From Sulfurovum xiamenensis (GTDB lineage: Bacteria; Campylobacterota; Campylobacteria; Campylobacterales; Sulfurovaceae): DNA of 64,000 nt. The notes under the pieces were generated by a model. It did not search any database. It was given only the letters and a program-made list of their open reading frames with translations, and had not been told where the DNA came from. Positions 25,026-32,991 of the stretch are shown piece by piece; positions within the stretch are counted from its first letter, which is position 1, and each line of letters starts with the position of its first letter. The stretch spans positions 248,001 to 312,000 of the forward strand of contig NZ_JAQIBC010000001.1 of assembly GCF_030347995.1 (NCBI RefSeq), in the 5' to 3' direction. Position numbers and translations under genes: made by a program.

Positions 25026-26069
25026 ATGAAACAACATGTTTACCACCTCTCACATATCGATCTTGATGGTTACGGATGTCAATATCTCTCAGAACAATGT
25101 TTCGACACCATCGACTGCTATAATGCAAACTATGGCCCGGAGGTAACGGCAAGACTGGCTGAGATCGTGAAGAAGATCGAACAAGATAAGTTTTTACATG
25201 GAGATGAGATCGAAGCACTCATTCTTATTACAGACCTCAATCTTACTACCAAAGAGGGTACCTGGATAGAGAATGAAGCTGTACGTATCGGTGCGAAACT
25301 TCAACTGCTTGATCATCATGCTACAGGAGCACCTGCTGCAGAACGTTTTGCCTGGTATAAACTTGACACCACACGTTGTGCTACACTTATTACCTATGAC
25401 TGGCTGCAGCTACATTATGAATTTGATAAGAGCAGTGATTTCGCTACTATCGTAAATGCGATCAATGCCATCGATATCTGGCTCAGTGATGATACACTGT
25501 TCGAATATGGAAAAGTGATGCTTGGTATGATCTCAGGTGCACGAGAGGTCAACCGTATTTTATTTCCGGCAGAGGACAGAGCCTTTAAACTCTCTCTTAT
25601 AGAAGCTGCAAAACAAAGAGTAAGCGAAGAAGATGCACCCATACAACTGGATGATGATCTACACCAGATCAAAAAAGCATTTTTTAGGCAAGGTGAAAAC
25701 AACACCAAAGACAACCTGGTTGCCTTTTATGTCACAGACCTGCTTACCAAGGACAAACAACGACTTACCATCCACTACAAAGGCTATAAGGGTATACTTG
25801 GCTACAATGTAGGGAATACTTCCCTCATAGGAAATGCCTGTATGGTAGAAAATGATGACTATGACTTCTATATGGATGTGAACTTCAGAGGACATTTTTC
25901 ACTGAGAAGTAACAACAAAATGGATGTCTCTGCTATGGCTGCTCACATCGGAAATGGTGGTGGACACCCCAATGCGAGCGGTGGAAAAATAGAGGGGTAT
26001 AAAGATTCTTTTGTCTATGCAGAGGTACGTCAATTTGTGCAGGAGTATATAGACAAGAAGTGCGAATAG
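25026..26069 (+). CDS. DHH/DHHA1-family phosphoesterase
   Basis: A 347-residue protein with the two parts of DHH phosphoesterases. The N-terminal metal site is HIDLDGYGCQ (replacing the usual DHDADG), LITDLN and LLDHHATG. The DHHA1 domain near the end has AAHIGNGGGHPNASGG. Relatives include nanoRNases and cyclic-dinucleotide phosphodiesterases such as NrnA and GdpP; without GGDEF or PAS domains it is nearer the oligonucleotidase type. The substrate is unknown. It has its own TATAAT near 24986 and an AAAGG ribosome site. Confidence 0.8.
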   Translation: MKQHVYHLSHIDLDGYGCQYLSEQCFDTIDCYNANYGPEVTARLAEIVKKIEQDKFLHGDEIEALILITDLNLTTKEGTWIENEAVRIGAKLQLLDHHATGAPAAERFAWYKLDTTRCATLITYDWLQLHYEFDKSSDFATIVNAINAIDIWLSDDTLFEYGKVMLGMISGAREVNRILFPAEDRAFKLSLIEAAKQRVSEEDAPIQLDDDLHQIKKAFFRQGENNTKDNLVAFYVTDLLTKDKQRLTIHYKGYKGILGYNVGNTSLIGNACMVENDDYDFYMDVNFRGHFSLRSNNKMDVSAMAAHIGNGGGHPNASGGKIEGYKDSFVYAEVRQFVQEYIDKKCE

Positions 26070-26089
26070 ACTCTCTATCCGCTACACTG

Positions 26090-26659
26090 CTAGATCTTCA
26101 CTCTCGCTTCTAAAGCACGTGAAAGTGACATCACATCTATGTTCTCCAGGTCTACCCCTGTAGGTACACCCTGGGCGATCTTCGTAAAGTTTATCTCAAG
26201 CCCCTTAAGCTTATCTTCTATGTAAAGGATCATTGTATCTGTAGCAATGCTCGGAGGAAATGCAAAGATGATCTCATCCACACCTCCTACTGCATAGAAC
26301 AGATGTGCTTCATCCAGATCGCCTACCTCAGTAACCACATAATAGACACCATCAAACTGTCCACTCTCTTCTATGGTCAAGATGTCTTTAGCACTTTGCA
26401 CAATACACAGTTTTGTATTATCTCTGTAGGGATCGGAACAAATGGCACAAAGCTCATCTTCACTCATATTGTGACATTTGCTGCATTTTTGTATGGCATT
26501 GACACCTGTTTCCAGTGCATGTGCCAGTTTCATAGCCCCAAATCCGTCTTCCATCACTGCATGATAGGCTAAACGAATCGCTGTTTTTTTACCAATGGAA
26601 GGTAAAGAACCAAAGGCCTCCACCAGGTTTTCAAAGGCTTCTATCTTGTAGTGTTTCAT
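26090..26659 (-). CDS. recR: recombination mediator RecR
   Basis: A 189-residue RecFOR-pathway protein that helps load RecA at single-strand gaps. Features in order: helix-hairpin-helix (LPSIGKKTAIRLA), four-Cys zinc site (CSKCHNMSEDELCAIC), Toprim domain (LCIVQSAKDILTIE) and the C-terminal IAQGVPTGVDLENID. The start at 26659 (KHYKIEAFENLVEAF) matches the family; a GTG at 26698 would add 13 atypical residues. A GC-richer patch, 26690-26716, lies upstream. Confidence 0.93.
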   Translation of the reverse strand: MKHYKIEAFENLVEAFGSLPSIGKKTAIRLAYHAVMEDGFGAMKLAHALETGVNAIQKCSKCHNMSEDELCAICSDPYRDNTKLCIVQSAKDILTIEESGQFDGVYYVVTEVGDLDEAHLFYAVGGVDEIIFAFPPSIATDTMILYIEDKLKGLEINFTKIAQGVPTGVDLENIDVMSLSRALEARVKI

Positions 26660-26739
26660 TAGGACGCCGCCTTCATGGCTATACTCCGTTCCGACCACTT
26701 CGGTTCCGAAGCTAAAATCATGAAACTATTCATCATTTC

Positions 26740-27033
26740 TTAACGCTTCTCATAATCTACAACTTTAGAGTATTCAACCACTGTTTTGATAAAGTCCACA
26801 ACTTTAAGATGTTCTGGATGTATCGCATAAGCATCCAATCCTTCTTTGCTTTCAAATACCGTAATGATACTGAGATCCATCGCGCGTTCTTCCGTAGAGA
26901 AATTCACACCGACATCTATACTTCTTAGTGTCGGTACTGCCCCCATAAGATTTTCCAACATCTGTTTTGCCTGTATGATATTGGCTTTTTTATTTTCTTC
27001 TTTAAATTTAAATGTGACGATATGTACAACCAT
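26740..27033 (-). CDS. Dabb (stress-responsive alpha/beta barrel) protein
   Basis: A 97-residue single-domain protein with the Dabb pattern: VVHIVTFKFKEE at the start, VPTLRSIDVGVNFS in the middle and YAIHPEHLKVVDFI near the end. These ferredoxin-like dimers are widespread and mostly of unknown function; some act as small enzymes. It is a single gene divergent from dnaJ, with no other context. Confidence 0.8.
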   Translation of the reverse strand: MVVHIVTFKFKEENKKANIIQAKQMLENLMGAVPTLRSIDVGVNFSTEERAMDLSIITVFESKEGLDAYAIHPEHLKVVDFIKTVVEYSKVVDYEKR

Positions 27034-27124
27034 AATAAACTACCTATTATTTATATTTTTGTGATTATAACCAAATTATGGTAGAATTCGCCCCAAAACA
27101 TTCCCTAGCTATGGAGATATATCA

Positions 27125-28261
27125 ATGACAGATTTAGATTATTATGAAGTACTTGAAGTCAGCAAAGACTGTTCAGGTGCTGAGCTTAAGAAATCATACA
27201 GAAAACTTGCGATGAAATATCATCCAGACAGAAATCCTGATGATAAAGAAGCGGAAGATAAGTTCAAAATAGTCAACGAAGCCTACCAGGTACTCAGCGA
27301 TGAAGAAAAAAGAGCGATCTATGACCGTTACGGTAAAGCAGGTCTCGAAGGCCAAGGCGGCATGGGCGGTGGATTTGGCGGTGCGAACATGGATGATATC
27401 ATGGATATCTTTAACTCTATGTTCGGAGGCTCTGGCGGTGGATTCGGCGGTTTTGGCCAAGCGCGCAGAGACCCGGGCCAAAAATATGCACTGGACTTTG
27501 AGATAGAAGTGCCTTTAAAATTTCATGAAGCGGTCTTTGGCTGTGAAAAGAAAATAGAGATCCGTTACAAAACACCTTGTGGTGACTGTCAAGGTACGGG
27601 TGCAAAAGATGCAAAACTGGAAACATGTGACTATTGTCAAGGACAGGGGCAGGTGCTAATGAGACAAGGGCCTATGCAGTTTGCCCAAACATGTCCAAAA
27701 TGCCATGGTCAAGGACAAAGTATTAAAGAGGAGTGTGGGAGCTGTCATGGTAAAGGGTATCATGAAAAAGAAGATACCGTTACTGTGAACATTCCTGCCG
27801 GTGTAGATTCTGGTAACCGCCTAAGAGCACAAGGCTATGGAAACGAAGCCAAAAACGGACAACGTGGTGATCTCTACCTTACCTTCCATGTAGAAGAAGA
27901 CGAAAACTTCATACGTAATGGAAACGATATCTATATAGAAGTACCTGTCTTCTTCACACAAGCGATCCTAGGAGAAACTATCTCCATCCCTGCGCTTGAT
28001 GGTGAATTGGAACTGGAGCTTAAACAAAGCACCAAAGATAAAGAACAGTTTGTCTTCAATGGTGAAGGTGTGGCTGATGTACATAGCGGAAGAAGAGGAC
28101 GTCTTATCGCACAAGTACGTATGGTACTCCCTAAGAAGATCAGTGATGAACAAAAAGAGCTTCTCGAAAAACTCCAAGAGAGTTATGGTGTGGAGAGTAG
28201 ACCACACAAAAGCACTTTCGAATCAGCATTTGACAGAGTTAAAAGCTGGTTTGGCAACTAG
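27125..28261 (+). CDS. dnaJ: co-chaperone DnaJ (Hsp40, type I)
   Basis: A 378-residue full-length DnaJ that delivers clients to DnaK and stimulates its ATPase. J-domain (residues 4-70) with the YHPDRNPDD motif; Gly/Phe-rich linker (residues ~75-115); four zinc-finger repeats [24 protein letters not shown] and CGSCHGKG; then the C-terminal substrate-binding domains with [11 protein letters not shown]. It lies 4 kb from grpE-dnaK on the opposite strand and I see no HAIR-like repeat in its own leader. It ends 3 bp from a convergent gene. Confidence 0.97.
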   Translation: MTDLDYYEVLEVSKDCSGAELKKSYRKLAMKYHPDRNPDDKEAEDKFKIVNEAYQVLSDEEKRAIYDRYGKAGLEGQGGMGGGFGGANMDDIMDIFNSMFGGSGGGFGGFGQARRDPGQKYALDFEIEVPLKFHEAVFGCEKKIEIRYKTPCGDCQGTGAKDAKLETCDYCQGQGQVLMRQGPMQFAQTCPKCHGQGQSIKEECGSCHGKGYHEKEDTVTVNIPAGVDSGNRLRAQGYGNEAKNGQRGDLYLTFHVEEDENFIRNGNDIYIEVPVFFTQAILGETISIPALDGELELELKQSTKDKEQFVFNGEGVADVHSGRRGRLIAQVRMVLPKKISDEQKELLEKLQESYGVESRPHKSTFESAFDRVKSWFGN

Positions 28262-28264
28262 CCT

Positions 28265-28954
28265 TTAGCTTTTTTTATCTTCTAATAAAAGAACCGGGTC
28301 TTCTCCCTGTTCTTTGAGCATTTTCACTAACTCTTTTTTGATATTTTTATCTGTTTTTTCATCCACTACGATCTCTAACATTTTTGTGACCTTTTCATGA
28401 TGCTGCTGACTTGCTTGCATAAACTCCTCGTGTCTTAAAGAGGCTTCATGCATCTTTGTTTCATGGGCTTTGTTCTTTTTATGGATCCATAGCAGAAGTA
28501 GTAAAATAAGCAATACAAGCAACGTACTTACGATGAGTATGATCTGGGACAGTCTGTTTTGATTCCCCTGGTTAGATAGAAGCCGTTCTTCCTGAAGCAT
28601 AGTAAGTTCTTTCTCCTGAGCAAGTTTCATGCCTTGCAGCTCTTTTTCATACGCTAATTTACTCTCCTGTAATTTAGCTGCCTCTTGCGCTTGTAGTTTT
28701 GTCTGCTCCAGTTCCAGTGTTTTAAGTTGCTGAAGTTTCTCTGATTCGATTTTTGCTAAAGCGATCTGATTGGCCCCGACCAGTTTTTGAAGTTCCAAGG
28801 TTTCATTCGCTTCTTTATATGCCTGCTTATCAGATGCTCCAGCCTCCTGTTTTTTCGTCGGGTCTTCCATTAAACGGGCTTTAGAAACATTACTCTGTTC
28901 ACATCCATAAAATATTACCAATACCACTGCCAGAAAAAAATATCTTATTTTCAA
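28265..28954 (-). CDS. lipoprotein-like coiled-coil membrane protein, unknown
   Basis: A 229-residue protein not recognised by family. An N-terminal segment with a lipobox-like F-Y-G-C (KIRYFFLAVVLVIFYGC) is followed by a long Gln/Glu/Lys/Leu coiled coil (about residues 45-130). One strong membrane helix follows (IILIVSTLLVLLILLLLLWI), then a second charged, His-rich helical region. With both an N-terminal anchor and a transmembrane helix, the first coil would be periplasmic and the second half cytoplasmic. It is divergent from a ferritin-like gene and convergent with dnaJ. Confidence 0.55.
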   Translation of the reverse strand: MKIRYFFLAVVLVIFYGCEQSNVSKARLMEDPTKKQEAGASDKQAYKEANETLELQKLVGANQIALAKIESEKLQQLKTLELEQTKLQAQEAAKLQESKLAYEKELQGMKLAQEKELTMLQEERLLSNQGNQNRLSQIILIVSTLLVLLILLLLLWIHKKNKAHETKMHEASLRHEEFMQASQQHHEKVTKMLEIVVDEKTDKNIKKELVKMLKEQGEDPVLLLEDKKS

Positions 28955-29096
28955 ATTCTACCCTCTCTATCTCTTTTCAGTATTTTAGCCAATTTTTCGT
29001 TAGTACATAAAAAAAGAACTATTTCCCTTTAAGTTTAATAGCGTTACAATGAACAAAGGATAATTTTTTTCCTTAATAACTTTGAAAGGATCTAGT

Positions 29097-29612
29097 ATGG
29101 CAAAAAGAGGTAATTCGATTATCAAAGGTTTAGATATCAATGAGATTATTTCAATGCTCAATAAAGCGTATGCGGATGAATGGTTGGCTTATTATCAATA
29201 TTTCATTGAAGCCAAAGTCATCAAGGGTATTATGAAGGATGCAGCCATAGCAGAACTGACACAGCATGCGACAGATGAACTCAGACATGCAAATATGGTA
29301 GCAGACAGGATTCTTCAACTTGGTGGGACTCCTCTCCTCAATCCACAAGAGTGGTTTACGCATACGAACTGTGGATATGAAGAACCAAAAGATTTTGATG
29401 TAGTAAGTATACTTGAAGATTCAATTAAAGGAGAACAGTGTGCTATCTCAGTCTATTCAAAACTCGCAGATATGACACGAGATAAAGATATCGTAACGTA
29501 TGACATCGTCTCAGAAATACTTGCAGATGAGGTAGAACATGAAGAGGATCTTCAGGCACTACATGATGATATCACTGAGTTTATAACAGACCTCAAAAAA
29601 AATATGCACTAA
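29097..29612 (+). CDS. ferritin-like di-iron protein
   Basis: A 171-residue four-helix-bundle protein with ferritin/bacterioferritin-like iron ligands: ADEWLAYYQYFIEAKV in the first helix, TDELRHANMVADRI in the second, GEQCAISVYSKLAD in the third and ADEVEHEEDLQAL in the fourth (E-x2-H pairs). It probably stores iron or detoxifies peroxide; Dps-like and bacterioferritin-like alternatives remain. The start at 29097 follows AAAGGA by 7 nt. The next gene is a ZIP metal transporter 74 bp downstream, which makes a metal-homeostasis pair. Confidence 0.8.
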   Translation: MAKRGNSIIKGLDINEIISMLNKAYADEWLAYYQYFIEAKVIKGIMKDAAIAELTQHATDELRHANMVADRILQLGGTPLLNPQEWFTHTNCGYEEPKDFDVVSILEDSIKGEQCAISVYSKLADMTRDKDIVTYDIVSEILADEVEHEEDLQALHDDITEFITDLKKNMH

Positions 29613-29686
29613 AAAGTGATGATTGAAACTTAGGCTGACAGATAGTGAGTATCTCATAATGTAATAAAATATGATGGAGTAGAAAG

Positions 29687-30523
29687 ATGCAAGCATTGAC
29701 AATCGCAGAGATGTTACCTGCATTTTTGTTAACCTTGTTTGCAGGTCTTTCTACTGCCCTTGGGGCTCTCTTTACTTTTTGGGGCGGTGAGAAAAATACA
29801 AAATTTTTATCCGTAGGTCTAGGCTTCTCTGCAGGCGTCATGATCTATGTCTCATTTGTAGAGATCCTTGTCAAATCCCAAGATGCTTTTACGTTAAAAT
29901 ATGGAGAGATTTTAGGTGAAAGCTTAGGCCTTGTTGCTTTTTTTGTAGGCATTGCACTCTCATTTGTCATTGATCAATTAATTCCTGACAATATCAATCC
30001 CCACCATACCCTTGATATTGAAAACAGTATAGATAACAAGGATACACAAACTATCCAAAACTATAGAGCACCACTGGCACGTATGGGGTTCTTTACGGCT
30101 ATTGCCATTGCCTTACATAACTTTCCAGAGGGATTTGCTACTTTTGTCTCAGCCCTAAATAATATGACTACAGGGATATCTATTGCACTAGCCATAGCAC
30201 TTCACAACATTCCAGAAGGATTGGCCATCGCTCTTCCAGTCTATCATGCAACAGGAGATCGTAAAAAAGCCTTTCTTTATGCCTTGTGCTCTGGATTGGC
30301 AGAGCCTGTAGGTGCGATCATTGGATTCCTCATTTTGGTACCTATCATGGGAGATCTGGCATTAGGGATCACATTTGGTGTGGTTGCTGGTATTATGGTC
30401 TATATCTCATTTGATGAACTCTTACCTGCTGCTAGAGTCTATGGTAATGACCATACCACCATCTTTGGCCTAGTGATTGGTATGCTTGTGATGTCTGTAA
30501 GCCTCATTCTTTTTAAACTATGA
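29687..30523 (+). CDS. zupT: ZIP-family divalent metal transporter
   Basis: A 278-residue membrane protein with about eight helices and both ZIP signature motifs, HNFPEGFATF and HNIPEGLAIALP, whose His and Glu form the transport metal site. It is closest to ZupT, which imports Zn, Fe, Mn and other divalent ions. The variable loop (NPHHTLDIENSID) carries His residues as usual. It follows the ferritin-like gene. It overlaps the convergent gene by 6 bp. Confidence 0.9.
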   Translation: MQALTIAEMLPAFLLTLFAGLSTALGALFTFWGGEKNTKFLSVGLGFSAGVMIYVSFVEILVKSQDAFTLKYGEILGESLGLVAFFVGIALSFVIDQLIPDNINPHHTLDIENSIDNKDTQTIQNYRAPLARMGFFTAIAIALHNFPEGFATFVSALNNMTTGISIALAIALHNIPEGLAIALPVYHATGDRKKAFLYALCSGLAEPVGAIIGFLILVPIMGDLALGITFGVVAGIMVYISFDELLPAARVYGNDHTTIFGLVIGMLVMSVSLILFKL

Positions 30524-31318
30524 GCTTACTTTTTGGTGTAATATAACCTTGTGAGCCGATGGTTCTATACTTGAGTCCTCTGTACGATGGTCATAAGCAA
30601 TGACATAGACTTCATCTCCACTTTTTAAATAATTCTTTTCACCAAACTCTGCGTAAGCTGTCGCACCTATAGAGATGAGGGCTTGTTTAGGATAATGTGT
30701 TGCTTGAAGATGTGCAGCGATGTTTTCCAGAGGTCCGAAATCTTCTTGGGTGTTCATTTTGTCGATCAACCATGTTTTCAGCTTCGTATAGAAGTAAGAG
30801 TATCCTAACAGTGGGGCATCCACACCGTAGGGATGTAAGATACCTTCACGTTTTACAAAAGAACATAAATGATAATGATCCATCACACCACCCTCTTCAA
30901 ATCTGTCAATAGGTATCCATGTATCACCGATACCCTTAGAATTAGGCCCCCATGACTTTTTCTCTGAAATCTTTTTTGCCCCTTCTTTACGAATAGTACA
31001 GTCATTGAACGTAGTAAATTTTTGAGCGATGAGATCAATGACCTTTTTCCCCTCATCATAGACTATATCAAAGAGTACAGCGATCTCCGGTTCAACTTGT
31101 GCATTGGCTTCATACTCTGGAAGGGTAAGTCTGTCTGTACCTATAGAGTACACTCCTAAAAAAGAATCTGATCCAGGGAGATAAAAAGGAAATATACCTT
31201 TGGGTGCATCAGGTTCAGCAGTCATGACATTTTCGAAATCTTTGAGTTCACCTGCTTGTTCTAAATGGTGTGCAAAGTTCCCTGCCACACCTAAACATAT
31301 TGTATGTTGTAATTGCAT
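30518..31318 (-). CDS. DUF5718-like (fumarylacetoacetase-like) protein
   Basis: A 266-residue protein, probably of the DUF5718 family common in Campylobacterota, which resembles the fumarylacetoacetate hydrolase fold: VEPEIAVLFDIVYDEG in the position of the acidic metal ligands. Function unknown. The second ATG (31318, QLQHTICLGVAGNFA) is preferred, because AAGGA lies 5-6 nt before it and would overlap the first ATG at 31324. No useful gene context. Confidence 0.6.
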   Translation of the reverse strand: MQLQHTICLGVAGNFAHHLEQAGELKDFENVMTAEPDAPKGIFPFYLPGSDSFLGVYSIGTDRLTLPEYEANAQVEPEIAVLFDIVYDEGKKVIDLIAQKFTTFNDCTIRKEGAKKISEKKSWGPNSKGIGDTWIPIDRFEEGGVMDHYHLCSFVKREGILHPYGVDAPLLGYSYFYTKLKTWLIDKMNTQEDFGPLENIAAHLQATHYPKQALISIGATAYAEFGEKNYLKSGDEVYVIAYDHRTEDSSIEPSAHKVILHQKVSS

Positions 31319-31406
31319 AAACATCCTTAGAAAAAATAATAATGTAGTATATCTTAGGGATGGTTATAGGGTGTTTTAAACATGTAAGGGGAAATAACGT
31401 GAAGAG

Positions 31407-31432
31407 TATCTACTACCATTAGGTAGTAGATA
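31407..31432 (-). terminator. perfect hairpin downstream of the HU gene
   Basis: TATCTACTACC and GGTAGTAGATA pair perfectly (11 bp) around loop ATTA, 12 bp after the HU stop codon. The following minus-strand sequence has short T-runs only. Confidence 0.6.
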
Positions 31433-31443
31433 TGGTAATGAAC

Positions 31444-31725
31444 TTAGTTACCTGCTACAGCGTCTTTAAGTGTTTTACCCATTTTGAACTTAGGTGCTGT
31501 GTGTGCTGGTTTTGTATAAGTTTTATCAGTTCCTGGAACTTTACCACTTTTTTCTGCTACGTCTACTGTAGAGAATGTTCCGAAACCTACCAATGATACA
31601 GTTTCTTTTTTTACTAATGCTTCAGTTACTGAAGTGATAAATGCTTTTACCGCTCTCTCTGCTGCTGCTTTACTTTCAAACTCACCGTTTTTCTGTACCA
31701 ATTCTACGAAATCTGCTTTTGTCAT
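31444..31725 (-). CDS. hup: DNA-binding protein HU
   Basis: A 93-residue HU/IHF-family nucleoid protein: TKADFVELVQKNGEF helices, VSLVGFGTFSTVDVAEKSG, and the flexible arm with the KPAHTAPKFKMGKTLKDAV end. The arm tip has PGT rather than the usual RNP-type context, within family variation. A single-gene unit with a hairpin at its end. Confidence 0.93.
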   Translation of the reverse strand: MTKADFVELVQKNGEFESKAAAERAVKAFITSVTEALVKKETVSLVGFGTFSTVDVAEKSGKVPGTDKTYTKPAHTAPKFKMGKTLKDAVAGN

Positions 31726-31732
31726 TCTACTT

Positions 31733-32170
31733 CCTTGTTTTTAAGATGGAATCATTATATCACAACTAATTCTTAAAAAAAGATAAAAATATAATAAAAA
31801 GCCCTATTTTACGGCATTTCATACACTTTTGTTAAAAAAAAGACTAAATATAATATTATATTATTTAAATAGATAATAGTTAATATATGTATAGATTATA
31901 TTCTATAGCCTATATCAAGACAAGATCGCCTATAAAAGACGGTGCAAGCATCATTCCATTCATCTGACATAGATCCTTAAAAATAAAATTATGTACCTTT
32001 TTGATAATCAAATTAGTTCTCTATATAAACACGAAACACTTCAAAACCTAAACCAATATGTACAATAGCATTTGAATGTCAGAAAATAAAAAAGTGCAGT
32101 AATCGAATTTTGTATGGATATCAATACAGTAAAGATACAGGATGAAATATAACTATTTAAAAGGTTTTAG
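31733..32170. other. gene-free AT-rich spacer
   Basis: About 440 bp between HU and the tRNA gene. It is very AT-rich and holds no credible reading frame, RNA gene or long repeat that I can see. It must include the leftward HU promoter near its left end. Confidence 0.4.
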
Positions 32171-32175
32171 AAAGA

Positions 32176-32260
32176 TGGTGCGTCAGAGAGGATTTGAACC
32201 TCCACACCCGTAGGGCACTACCCCCTCAAGGTAGCGTGTCTACCGTTCCACCACTGACGC
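32176..32260 (-). tRNA. tRNA-Leu(GAG)
   Basis: Read leftward from 32260: acceptor GCGTCAG pairs with CTGACGC, discriminator A, and CCA is encoded (32176-32178). The anticodon stem CTACC/GGTAG carries loop TTGAGGG, anticodon GAG. A long class II variable arm (GCCC-TAC-GGGT) and the T-loop TTCAAAT complete a leucine tRNA of 85 nt. Confidence 0.95.
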
Positions 32261-32315
32261 ACATAGACTTGTAGTTTAAAAGTACTACTGACTTTAAAAA
32301 ATGAGGGTTTGAAAA

Positions 32316-32342
32316 GTTGTGACGGATTATATCCATCACAAC
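32316..32342 (-). terminator. rho-independent terminator of atpE
   Basis: GTTGTGACGGAT and ATCCATCACAAC pair at 11 of 12 positions, with a TAT loop. On the minus strand the stem is followed by TTTT. It lies 18 bp after the atpE stop. Confidence 0.75.
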
Positions 32343-32360
32343 CTTTCAGTGTCTTTAAGA

Positions 32361-32672
32361 TTAACCGATAAATGGGTTAGCGTAAAGAGCGATAAGCGCA
32401 ATTACCAATGTATAGATAACTTGTGCTTCGATCATTGCAAGTGCAATGAACATTGTAGTCATTAGTTTACCACCAAGACCTGGGTTTCTAGCAGTACCAG
32501 CGATAGTCGCAGCAGCAGTGTTACCCATACCAACAGCACCACCAAGTGCAGCAAGACCAAGACCGATACCAGCAGCAACTACTGAGTATGCTTTGATCAT
32601 AGATTCACCATCTGCTTCACCAGCAAATGCAACAGCACCAAGTGCTAAGAAAAGTAAGAAAAACTTTTTCAT
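32361..32672 (-). CDS. atpE: ATP synthase F0 subunit c
   Basis: A 103-residue proteolipid. The first ~18 residues (KKFFLLFLALGAVAFAG) look like a signal peptide, as in other Campylobacterota c subunits. Then come helix 1 with GIGLGLAALGGAVGMGNTAA, the polar loop RNPG, and helix 2 with MIEAQVIYTLVIAL, where the Glu is the proton- or ion-binding residue. It is encoded alone, away from the other ATP synthase genes. A TATAAT at 32815-32820 implies a leader of roughly 135 nt. A hairpin with T-run ends the unit. Confidence 0.93.
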   Translation of the reverse strand: MKKFFLLFLALGAVAFAGEADGESMIKAYSVVAAGIGLGLAALGGAVGMGNTAAATIAGTARNPGLGGKLMTTMFIALAMIEAQVIYTLVIALIALYANPFIG

Positions 32673-32814
32673 TTCATATCCTTTAAATTAATAGATTTTA
32701 AGTCTCATGGACTGTTCTAGAAGTCTGTTCGGATAGCGTAAACGATAATAAACTATCGCCAACATAGACATAAATGCCTACATTTCCCTACTGATCACTT
32801 CAAATAACGGTGCA

Positions 32815-32820
32815 ATTATA
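32815..32820 (-). promoter_or_regulatory. -10 box of atpE
   Basis: TATAAT on the minus strand, the only consensus -10 box in the 319-bp atpE/nfrB-like divergent spacer on that strand. No good -35 box is visible, which is common in Campylobacterota promoters. The rest of the spacer is AT-rich and carries the unmapped promoter of the polysaccharide locus. Confidence 0.45.
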
Positions 32821-32991
32821 TCTAAATATATTTAAAAAAGGCATTGTCTTTCGGTATAAAAATATTCCATACGATTTATTTAATTTTAACTTAAACAATA
32901 TAATAAATTATGATAGAATTAAATAAGGGATATAGGAAAACAAAGCGTATAAAATTTGTTTTTCCCCTCATAAAAGGACAAGGAAAAGGGA

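Noticed and set aside
26690..26716. GC-richer patch with a CTTCGG/CCGAAG self-complementary piece upstream of recR
   Set aside because: Only six pairs with a 2-base loop; no T-run, no second copy in the window and no clear function.
32673..32991. Second GEMM-type riboswitch upstream of the NfrB-like gene
   Set aside because: No GGAC..AAAGCC or GNRA-capped P2 is present; control of that locus by c-di-GMP would be through the MshEN domain.
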